Assembly: GCF_905475465.1 (NCBI RefSeq)
Contig: NC_062253.1
Location: 1,054,001-1,118,000 of the forward strand
Length of the DNA stretch: 64,000 nucleotides
Source: Pieris napi
Taxonomy: Eukaryota; Arthropoda; Insecta; Lepidoptera; Pieridae
Direction: 5' to 3'
Shown piece by piece: positions 43,001 to 55,000 of the stretch (the first letter of the stretch is position 1; the number at the start of each line of letters is the position of its first letter). Under the pieces are notes generated by a model, which saw nothing but the letters and a program-made list of their open reading frames with translations, was not told the origin of the DNA and did no database searches. The position numbers and the translations under genes were made by a program.

Positions 43001-46000
43001 CCCTGGACCAGGGCGAGCGACTACTCAAAGGAATGCAGGATCTTCGTGAAGAGTTGAACCAGCATGGAGCTGGAGTCTCCCGTCTGGTGGAAGAGTCGCA
43101 GGAGATCAGACCTGTGAAGCAACGCCGGGCGCCAATCACAAGGCCGTTGAGAGCCGAAACCGTCTGCGCTTATAAACATGCTAATGTATGTATTTTTTTT
43201 TAATTAAGGGTAAAAATTAAAGATTTTAATTGTTAAATATTGTGTTAAATTAAGGTCTCTCTCATGGCACAGTTAAACACTTATAATATATTTCATGTCT
43301 AGGGTTCGATTGCAGAACAATAATATTGCTCTACATTCATTGCTTATCAGATATAATATACAAACAAATTTCAGTAGATGTAATCTCTTGAAAATTACGA
43401 AGGGTAACACATACAAAAATTTCTTTTTTTTATTTTATAAAATATGATTTGATTATTCAATATCGCCTTCGAGAGCGATACAACGATTATAGCGGTCAAT
43501 TTACGATACCAATTTTATAGTACGATATGTCTTTAGCTTCAGTTTCGGCGATTACCTCTTAATCAGCGCAAAAGCTGTCCAGCAAGAATTCTCTAATCTC
43601 TTGAGGTCCGAGAACAGAAAAGGTTGCTGGGGACCAAATCCTTACAAAAAAAAAATACGATTGAACAACTTCGAATACTGCTCAACTTCTGAAAACATGA
43701 AATACTTTTATTGCGCATACGCATATATATTAAAATAAAAAATTGTGATAATAATGCTAACTTATATATACAGGTGGCGATAGAAAAAGGTTCCGCTGTG
43801 ACAGTAGTGGACAACTCCGGCAGAAGCCGTTGGCGCGTGCGCCTGGGAGGGGCGGGCACCGAGGTACAACTGCCTGGTGCTGTCGTGGCTCTTCCACCTC
43901 CGTGCCAGGAAGCCATCGATTCTGCCAGTCGACTGAGGAATGCTTATGATAGGGTAAGATACAATTCTGTTGTATAATTCCAATGGGCTGTAATATGACT
44001 CGAAATGTCGCGTCATATTAAAGTATTTGAATCTAATATATAAAATTCTTCTGTCACGGGGTGCGTAATCGAACTCCTCCGAAACGGCTCGACCGATTCT
44101 CATGAAATTTTGTGTGCTTATTGGGTATGTCTGAGACTCGGACAACATCTATTTTTCATCCCCCTAAATGTTAAGGGTAGTCCACCCCTAAATGTATTTT
44201 TTTTATTCTTAAATATTTTTTTCTGTTTTAATTTTTTTATGATACAGCATTAAAAAATACATACAACCCCTAACTTTCACCCCTCTACGATCAACCCTTA
44301 TTTTTTTATTATACATGATATACATGGCAAAACGACGTTTGCCCGGTCAGCTAGTATTAATATATATTCTTAGAGAAGTTTGAGAGACCACTATGTGGAA
44401 CCAGCTGCCCACTGAAGTACTTCCGAACCATTTCAACTTAGGGTCCTTCAAGAAAAGTGCGTACCAATTCTTATAAGGCCGGCAACGCACTCGCGAGCCT
44501 TCTGGTCTTTAGGGCCACTTAGCATCAGATGAGCCTTCTGCCCGGTTTCCTCCTAATACATAAAGAAAGAGTTCAGCGTCCTGACTACCTCACCTGATTT
44601 TTTTCCATTCGGGCTTGGACACGACGGAAGAGTGTAAATCAATTTTAGATTGATTTGTTTTTTAAATTAAATACTCTTCTGATTGTAGGAATGTTATATT
44701 TAATGCTCCACTTCGGTATTTTAACCAACCCAGAAAGTACCACTTAAATAAGATTAAAGCTTATTCTAGACTGGATAAAACTGAGTCGTTCGCCTCAATT
44801 TTATACCTTAGACTAAAGTACTACTTGGCCAGGAAAAATTAATTTCTGAGTACTGTATTTTACTAAGTAAAAGAACGGTGTTATCTACGCAAATATAAAT
44901 GCAATTAAACAAATATTATTTGACCTAGTATGACTCAGTGCAAATGAGCGATTAAGCATCTTTCAATATTGTTTATATTTTATATTATAGTGCTATCGGT
45001 ATTTTGTTCTTCGGTATTCATTGAAACCGACAATTAATATTGTACCAAGTGTGGACCAGTATTGTTTTTTTTTTAATACATTTGTGTTTACTAAGACATC
45101 TTGGAACACACACGCTTAACTTAAGACTAATAAGTAATTTGAAGTATAACCTAGTTTACTAAAAAGGATATTTAACATAAAAAAGTGTCCAATAACACTT
45201 TGTCCCAGCTCTTCCAAAACAAACTATAGTTAATTTCATAACAATTTTTTTTTCTATCACAATTCTAACTGTTTCCAATACGCGTGTGTGTGGAAGGATG
45301 TGAGTGAGTGTTTAAGTGTTATGTGTAACATGTCTCAGGAGCATCCAACTCAGTGTGTTAAGAAGAATATAAGCAATATCTTAGCTGTAAATTATTCTTT
45401 ACATTTTTAATTTAATTAAATAAGCGGATTAATATCTATCCGCTCACCGTCCACAATCTCCAAATATATTCTTTAAGGAATTTCTAACAATATTACCGTA
45501 ACTCTACTACTTATGGCGAACAAGAGGCCACCTAAACCACAGACGAAATCACTGACGATTATCAAACGATATGTTTACTTGCAAATTCAAGAAAGATTGC
45601 TATACCGTTTTCGATATTGGTATTGTAAAAACCGGTAAATTCCCTACTATACTCAGTCATGTGTTTGTATGTATCCAGGAATGTATGTTTTGTGTTTTCA
45701 ATTTTGTTTTTCTGTGTGTTAAAGGTGATACAATTATGGCAGAGGAAGCAGTTACGGATGAGACAGAATATGATCTTCGCGACCATCAAGGTTGTTAAAG
45801 GATGGGACTTCCCACAAGTAAGTGAAGAATTATAATAAAAATAAATCGTTTATTTGCGATGAAAGTGATATATTAAGATTTATTAATTATGAAAAAATAT
45901 TTTAAAAATATTTATTAAAAATCGCTTATGAAAAGTTGCATACTTTTTTGAATTGAATTATTATCACTTAATTATCATTATTTTGTACATAAATAGGAGT

Positions 46001-49000
46001 TTATTAAAAATTACATTGTTTTAGATAAATGAACATAATATATTTGCACTCGTCAATTCAAATATTTTTTTAACTTAAATTATACGGATTGATTACAAGT
46101 AACATCGTGCTTTTAACAACTTAAGATGCGTCACAGGCCAAACACTTAGATCGATCTTGCCTCTCTATCGCTTGTTCTGCGCTCTCGCTTTATTTCTGCA
46201 TCAATTCAAAGAACTATAGCTTTAGCTGACAATCTTAATATATATAAATTACGTGTCACGTTGTTTGTCCGCTATGGACTCCTAAACTACCGAACCGATA
46301 TCAATCAAATTTGCACACCGTGAGTAGTTTGATCCAACTTAAAAGATAGGATAGCTTACATCTCAATGTATACGCGCAATGTAATTTTATTGCAATAATT
46401 TGTTTATTATTTGACACAATTCTAACAGATGGCGCTGTGTTAAAAGTACTAACGTTTCACATAAGCTACAATTTAATGGCATAACCACCAAAGAGCATGG
46501 AGGTCCCCATGACTGGTGATCTCTTACTGTTTCCCTTGAATAGTTTACTACTATGTAGTGTAACAAAAACCTTAGCTACAGCAACGCTTGGCCGAGTCTA
46601 CTAGTCAAATATATATTTTTTTAATCACATTAAAATGTCTCCCAAGTTCGTGGCCATGGGCGCTGAGCAGCGTCAAGCAATCCGTCGCGCATTAAACGAA
46701 GACGCCGAGAAGCTGTTGGCTGAGGGTGACCCAGCTGATCCCCAGTTAAGAAGACTGAGGCGGGAGATTGATGAAGTGAACCGCTTGTTTGACGAGTTTG
46801 AACGACGAGCGAGGGCTGAAGGTAAGTCTCATTCAGAAAAGATAAAATATTATTGTTTTTTTATTCCCATTATCCAAGCCAAGGAAAATTTAATATGTAA
46901 TTGAGTTACCAATAGAGCAGTGTTTGCCTAGAGGGTTCAGCGTGTGTTTCATCCCTGTGGTCGTAGGTTCAATCCCCGGCTTTGCACCAATGGTCTTTCT
47001 TTCTATGTGCGCATTTAACATTCGCTCGAACGGTAAAGGAAAATATCGTGAGTAAATCTACATAATCATATACATAACAGGCGAATTTAACGTAAACCCC
47101 ATAAAACATGGCTACGCAAGCGCAATATTAAATAACAAAATAAAATGTTTTAGAATTTTTCTCATGAGCAAGTTTCTAACGTAACCACGATTCCCAAAAA
47201 CAATTAATTAACCAATTGGTTCAAACAATTATTTCATTTATTTCACAATTGTTCTGAAGGCTTTTATTACAAGTTATTTAATGAGTTCCACAAGATCAAT
47301 TTTCTTCTGTCTTTATTCTAAAACTAAACATCAGTCCCGGCTTCGCATGGCTGGTTTAATTTTATTAAATATGTAATAGTTAGGAATATGGTATTGTTAG
47401 ATATTGATGTCTTTTATAAAACTGTAGTAAATCACTTTGCTCTATTTTTTACGTTTTACCTATATCTAATTAAAAAAAAAACTAAAACATTCATCAACAA
47501 TTATGTAGGATAATATTGAAAGAATTTTTAAAATCGGTCCAGTTTTGGAGCCTAATAAACAATCAAACTCTTTACGATATATGTATAGTGTATTTTTGTT
47601 ACAATTGCAAAGTAAATAACACTCTTTTGTTTAACGCGTTAAAAATTATGTCAAAAAATAAGTCCAAGGTCTTAAAAAGCTGGCATCCTATATGAGCCTA
47701 AAATTGTGTCTATGGGCGACGTATATAGTCAATCTAAATTTTATAATCATTTTTGTATGAAAAAATTGAACGGGAATATCCGTGGTGCCCATAAAAATGT
47801 ATTCTTCCAGTTGTCAAACTCAACCTTGCATACTTGTTATGGGTACTTTTAACTTGTCCCTAGTACTTCCTGGATGTGGTCCAGGTCTATACGACGAGGC
47901 CTACCCAACCCGATCGCACCATCATCATCCGTTCATGGCCAAACCACCTAAGCATTCCTTTTCGTATCCTTGTTACGTCTTATTTTAAACCAGATTAGAT
48001 ACTATACAATAAACTTGAGTTTTTAAAAAAATATACTTAGGGATTTTTTAAAGAAAGAAATTATTTTATTAAATAACTGAATTTTGATTGAGTAAAGATT
48101 TAAAATATAGGTCACAATATATTCAAGAACTAGATATAAAGCCTTAACGCTATAATTTATTATTATTTACAATGTGTCACGATATATATGCCAATTAAAC
48201 AAGTTAAATTTAGTTCGTCCCGATAGTAAATTATCAAGCCAATTAAGATCTGTTCACAAGTTCAAGGGGAGTGACCGATGCGATCATACATACATGAAAA
48301 ATTATTTATTTCGTTCTCCTACAGCTTACATAAATAATATATAACAACAAACAATTATACCTTCAAGAAAAGAGTGTACCAATTCCTAAAAGGCATATAA
48401 AAAAAAATTCAAACATTTCTTATTGTTACGGGTATGTACCAAGTTTTTGACATGTACTAAGATTTTGTCGTTTTCACTTGATCTTTTAGTTAATGTTTTA
48501 AAATATTTCGTAGATACAATTTATGGAAGATTAGATTTTTGCTATATATTTGCCGCCTTGTTGCTGCACAGAGATCCTGTGTTATTTTAATCCTATCATA
48601 GAACACTAATCCCACCTATAACGCGATTTCCCAACTTTAACGCGGAGATTTCTCTAGTTATATTTCTATAGTGTGAAACTTATGATAATTTGTCAAGCCC
48701 ATAATGAGTATTGCGTACATTAGCACCTGTTTAATTGTGTTGTTATAAAATTAAACTAAATATGTTATATTAAATTCGTGTTCCTAGTTTTTTAATTGTT
48801 CTAAAATATGGGATTTTACATTACTGTAACTATATTTTGTATTGACTGGTCTGATTTGGAAAGGAGCATTCTAAATCGGGCCAAACAAACAAAAATTGTA
48901 TTAGTGTTGCCGTATAAAATTAGAAAAAAGACATAAATGTCTGTCAACCATTATCTACCACAACATCGTTAAAAAGAAAATGTTTCCTGTACACGTGAAG

Positions 49001-52000
49001 TATTAAAAATAACCCATTGATGTATCATGACTGCGTGTGCGCATCCTACGGGACGATTGTCACTCACAATTAGTACGTCGCGGTGCGTTGCGAGAAAAGT
49101 GTTTCTCTTGAGGATTTAAAAACTTGTTAAAAATATTTAATCAGTTTTCTAAAATTTTGTATTTACTAAGCTATAATAATTAGACCTTAAATTAATACAT
49201 ATTATTAAATTAGAAATCATTGTTTATGTTTGAGTCTTATCAACAATAACGAAAAAGTAAGGTTTAGTAATTTAAAAAAAAAATAAGCATAATAAATAAT
49301 TATTAAAGTCAGAATAGTTGAAGATTCTAAATCTATTTTGGATAAATCTTTCTGCCAAACGTAACAATGAAAGTGGGAAGTTTTGTGAGTAAACAGTGAA
49401 TAAAACGTTACATTTTGAACCTTATATCAAAGTAATAAAAGCAGAATGAAGAAGATAAAACGAATATTTTCTTTTGGGAAAGGTGGTGAGTAGTTTCTAG
49501 ATTTATTGTTAGAGTATCCTAGCTGCTATCTATCTCAACTTATTAACTGAAATACAAGCAAGAAAACATCGTAAGGAAACACGCCTTGGACCCAAGAAGT
49601 CGACGGCGTGTGTCAGACACAGTGATCACCTACTTGCCTATTAGATTAACAATGTAACAGATTCAGAAATCTGAGGCTTAAAAAGATTGTAGAGCCACTG
49701 ATTTATTTATTTTATAAGCTAAGACTAAGTTTGGCACGTTAGTATTTTCCTTTTAGTGTCTAGTGTGTTAGTGTGTTCCCCTTAATAAAGACTGTAGGTA
49801 GTGTTATTGGAAGCTTTCTTATGTTAAATATCATTTTTAGTGAATTAGGATTATCCTTATCACCTCGACGTCCGTCGATCCACAACTGAGCGTTTTTAAA
49901 GCAGTTTTTGCCGCGCACCACCACTATGTGGAACCAGCTGCCCACTGAAGTATTTTAGAACCAATTTGACTTATCCTTCAAGAAAAGAGCGTACCAATTC
50001 TTGAAGCAACGCAACGCACTTGCGAACCTTCTGGCAATGTGAGTGTCGATTGGCGGGGGTATCACTTACCATCAGATGAGCTTTCTGCCCGTTTGCCCCC
50101 TGTTATATAAAAAAAATATGATATCAATGCACAGTAAATACGGAAAGATATTCCTTGCGTGTCCTATGTACTTGACCCCATAATAGCGCTTACGTCAGGG
50201 GACATCTTGTGATAGTAATCTCGTCTAATGGCAATAGGAATAGACCATTTGTCTATTAATACGCAATGTCACATGTCAAATGAGTTCATGGTGAAAATTT
50301 TGCTTGCAACTTCGTATAGGGCAGGAGGCTCACCTAATGTTTATTGATAACGCCGCCCTAAATGCCAGGGGGCTTAAGAGTTCTTTGCCGGCCTTTTAAG
50401 AATTGATACGTTCCTTTCTTGACCAACTGAATTATATTGTAGTCGAAATTAGTATACAGCTTGTCGTATATATGATGACAGTGCTTAAACATTTCTGAAA
50501 AGCTGCTAACCATTTTAATGGATAAGGGCAATCAAAACCTTAAATTTTATAGTATTACTTGCGAAAGCGAAATACGTATACAATAGACTACTGTTTTTGA
50601 AGTGAAACTTCTTTAGGCGCATGAGGGTAATTTTTTACGGATATGTCACGAAGATGTGCAGCGTTTTAGTCGAAGAAAATGGAGAGAGCGATTGAGACCG
50701 ATTGAGAGAGAGTGAGAAGAGCGAATTACGTTATAGAAATTCTATTTTTAAAATTAAAATTTCGTAAAGAGAATTTATGAAATATTAGTATTTTATATTT
50801 TATGCAAAATATTTTTTTGCAATTTCAAATAACGAAGTGTAAATTAAAATGCCACGTGTTTTTATTATCGATTAAATTCATTAAATTCCTAACACATCTT
50901 CCTTTTTCCTTCCATCTAAGTCTCGGAAATCTTAAGTTTTAGATTTGAATAAATATGAACAAGAATTAAATATTAGTTTGCTAAAGAAGTTTCATTTCTG
51001 ACATGTGTACTTTGTACGCAGGCACTTTTTTTTTACACACAACGGACCTAATGAGAGTCTAAGGAAGGAAACTGAGTCCATAACCATTATTCGACTACTG
51101 CTTCCAGCGATTTAAAAATTTAAGTTACCCACCAGTCATTAATAAAATATATTTTCCTTGAAGTCATTGTTCACGAAATCTGGAGTCATCGTCCCGTTAT
51201 CCGTAAATAATTTATTTATGTCGGTCACTTACCCCTTTCCAGATTTATAAACTTACGTATACCAACGTTATAATAATTATTTTGAGTCATCCTTTACATC
51301 AAAGGCAAGTACCATACTTTTAAAACGTTATAAGATATTTCGTAAGAAATATTTCAATAAAAATATATGTTGTTTAGGTTCAGAGAAACAATTAGTGTTA
51401 CGATTTGAATTAGCAAAAACCTTGTTACTAATGAAATATACCTGGATGATATGATCGAGGCAGACAAGACAGTCCAGTCAAATCTATGGCTTCTAAAATT
51501 ATGTGGGAGACACATACAGAAGTATGTATCCGAGCGTGGTAGCGCCACTTCTTTAACTCCTGAGCCTTCATGCAAGCAACCAGGGAGGATGTCTCTGATC
51601 CGTAGACACATATAGCTAAAACAGCAATGAGCAAACTGAGCAGAATATGGAAGAATAGAAACATGTCGAATATCTAAAAGCAGGCTCGTCAGAAGTTCAG
51701 TATTTTCCATATTTTTCCACGGGAATCGTGGCCCCGTGAAGCGGATCGAAAAATAATACAAGCATTCGAAATGTGGAGGAGGAGAAGAATATTGTGGAGT
51801 TATTGGTTCCTTTTGCCAGAAGAGAACTGGATAGTTTCGACAAATTTGTAGAAGGGAGGTCAGGAGAAGTCGGGTTCGATGTCCTACCCCAGTAAATACG
51901 GGTCTGACCGAATCAAGACAATTATGGATCTCAACATCCGTAAAGCCCGGGGACAAGTGGAAGATAGAACAGCGTGGTAGTCGACGTATCGGTTGGGGCT

Positions 52001-55000
52001 TTTCGAGTCAGGCACGACCTTCAGTAATGGAGATTACGAAGTAGCATCCGTGGCCCTTCACCTAACAGTGTATCTAAAGGCTATAATTGGCTTAATTGGT
52101 TCCCAAATATCCACCCACCATCTATTTAAGGAATATTTCATCTGATGTCATTTGCTCAATTCAACGGCCTTGTCACTACCGGTGTCTCAATTTCGTATTT
52201 GTAAGCGCTTGTGGGAGTACTACAGTGTAGTGAGAATGGTATGCAAAATACTTGTTTTTATATTAGAAATTTTTGTTCACTCTTGTGTGAGGGGTCTTAA
52301 TAAAACATTATAATACGTTTTAGGTTACCTATATCTTGACTTAGTTTATTAATTAATGGGTCAGATATTTACATACCGAAATAAGGTATTTGGTATTTAT
52401 GTAACTCGGGAACTAGTCATGTACAAGATTATAGTGTCGATTTATTTTTTATTTTTTTTATTACATCACACACAATGCTACACAGTATATGTTACAAGCT
52501 ATCTTTTATATTACAATTTTGGTAAATATAAATGTTACTAAAAATTAAAATATAAAAAATACATATAAAATATAATAAATATATGAGTATTTTTTTAATT
52601 AAAAAAGGTCAACAATCGCACGTATATTTTACAAAATTTATTTGACATATAGATCTTCTAAGAGATGGTTAATATAGGGACAAAACAGATTTCTACGAAC
52701 CCTAACACGCAAACTCAAGTAAAGCTAAGATTAATTCTCGTGTTAGATAGAGTTCATATCCACTGCATACGTAACTGAACAGATCCAAGCGTTCAATATA
52801 AATCTAAAATAAACGGCGCCATGGTCTCGCAAGTTAGTCACTGCACTTTTTTACTCTGTACGCGTCAGAATTGTTTTGCTGAAACACAAGTTAGTGTTTA
52901 ATACGAGATGAAACGGATAGTGTATAGAGAGAGAACGCTCCGGAGACGTTGGACCGAGTATCGATTGTCAGGTTTGTCTATGTCTAGAATGTGACCTTGT
53001 TTTTATCTGTATTTTTTGTTTTGTTTTGAATTTCGAATTGCAACGTTATTGGTTACATATTACGCTGTTGTTAATTTATTTTATATAACTAAATGCGATT
53101 GTTGGTTGTATTATTAGTCTCTAGGTGTGTCCCTTTAGTTAATTTAAATGAATAAAAATTACTACAAGTAAATTGTTTATATTCGTTTGGTCTCGAAAGG
53201 CTAGCTGTCTCTGGCCATCTTTGTTCGTAATGAGAATTAATTAAATGATTAATTTAAAAGAAAGCATTGTTAAATGCCTATCTCATACCTAATTCGCTGT
53301 TTTGCTAGTATTTTTTTATTATTATTTTTTGCTTAACAATAAGCAAAAAATTCTTGTATTTTTTGTAACATTTGTGTTTAACAAAATTGCAATATATTTT
53401 AGAAAAGATAGCTTGTAACATATACTTTAGATATAGCATTATGTGCGATGTGGTGAACTTCAATAAATAAATCGGTATTATAACCAGTTATTACCAACGT
53501 AGTTATTATAATACACCAATTTATAGAAGGAGCTACCTAGGATCAAAGGGGCTGAGTCCTGATCAATACTTGTAGCTTACGTCATAAGTAACGATCTAGC
53601 TTTTAAACTTACAGACGTACTGAGACGTTCTTTATCTATCACCATTGGGAAAGGATTTAAATTAGATAATATAAAGGTATATTTAGGTAATCAGAGAGAG
53701 CACTTGCCCGCACACGAGGACTATCTCTGTGTCGTGCACCAGTCTCTTCCTTTTGACATGTGATGTTGTTTAAGATTGTTATTGAATGTATGAGAAAGAG
53801 GAAAAAAAGATGAAAGGGCCTCATGGCAATATATTTATTAAAATACTGAATTATTAAAAATAATATCGAACCATTCTATATCTGGTTCTTAAGAGCGGGC
53901 ACAAACCAGAATCACTCATCGTAGATTTGATTTTATCTAAGTAAGTATGTGATGCTTGAAAAACACATTACAATATAAATTCTTCGATACCAAAAGAACA
54001 GAAAGTCACCTCTAACTTTTGTCTAATATCGTTTTTATTTAAATTATGGCATGTGTTATGGAGACAAAAATTATTTGAATTACAGCACATTAGTTTGGCC
54101 GAGAGCTGTTACTAGTGATTTTATTAAATATTACGATTTATTTAAGTAAAAAGCATTTGGCGTTTACTTAATTTTTGTTCCGCGAAACACTGTATCGTCC
54201 ATCTCAACGAACTTTAGACATACGTTTGTTTCCTAATCACTAGAGCGGGCGGAGGGAAACGCGCGGGTGAAATCACGATTTTTTGCTAGCCTAATGCACG
54301 CTCTTAATGGGAAGAAACAACTTCTTTAGTAAACAATGATTATAATGCGTTATTCGCAATAGTGTCTAGTGTCTTGATTTTTATCAACTGTTGGACGACT
54401 AATTCACTGATTTTTTAAATCAATCGATACAGACCGTACACCAAAAAGACACAATTTTGCTGATTTGAACCTGGAACCGAACCGTTTATTGTCATTAACC
54501 ACTAATCAATAGTAGCAATGTTGTGTAAAAGAAATATCTTGCCTTTGCAGAAGATTCAAAGAATGCAGCCCGAATATTCACCGAGCAGTCCTCGAACCTC
54601 CTGGAGCGTTTGGAAGTGTACGAGCGTCAGCTACACGAGAGAATCGCTTCACATATACCCAGAGATCTGGATTCTCTGGAACACCTGGTGCTGCAGCATA
54701 AGGATTGGGAGACCAGTCTCCTCGCACTATCGTCCGATGTGGAAGAGGTGCAGATTACGTTTAGAGGTGAGAATGTCATAATTAAGAATTTATTTTATTT
54801 AAAAAAGTTATATGTGCGCTAACTCGAACGGTGAAGTAAAACATCGTGAGGAAACTGACTTGCCTTGACAAAATAGTTAAAAAATCTATTTTAATTTAAA
54901 AAGACATCTTAAAATTTTAGAAAACGAAGGCTGATATTTGTCGGTTAATAGCGATCAGCCGTTGGTGTCCAATACCTGTTGTTGTATTATTGTATATTTT

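Larger units (their letters stand above)
43954..45724 (+). other. 1.8-kb intron with Helitron, LINE tail and inverted repeat copy
   Basis: Holds a Helitron (44032-44354), a LINE tail (44387-44570) and an inverted copy (45050-45360) of a repeat also seen at 5250-5560. Between 44571 and 45049 nothing is recognised. Confidence 0.75.
46822..54550 (+). other. 7.7-kb intron with candidate internal promoters
   Basis: Contains SINE fragments (46918-47056, 49559-49710), LINE tails (49850-50117, 50319-50420), two candidate first exons (49446-49485, 52908-52971) and an odd reverse-strand ORF cluster at 51354-51956. Stretches 47600-48350 and 53500-54500 hold nothing I can support. Confidence 0.8.

Noticed and set aside
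43762..44148. 128-codon reverse-strand ORF
   Set aside because: Antisense shadow of the SH3 exon running into a Helitron.
46635..46646. ATG 46635 as an internal start (MSPKFVAMG)
   Set aside because: The upstream exon 45725-45817 joins in phase at 46647, giving the conserved WDFPQ-FVAMG; the four codons before are intronic and end in the acceptor AG.
47329..47590. Sixth Helitron
   Set aside because: Shares a block with 30187-30250 ('aaatcactttgctctatt') and has a 'cagtcccggcttcgcatggc' edge, but no TC/CTAG ends with A/T flanks could be placed.
54518..54781. 87-codon ORF beginning at 54518
   Set aside because: Wrong frame over the exon 54551-54766, whose correct frame is fixed by phase and by conserved residues.
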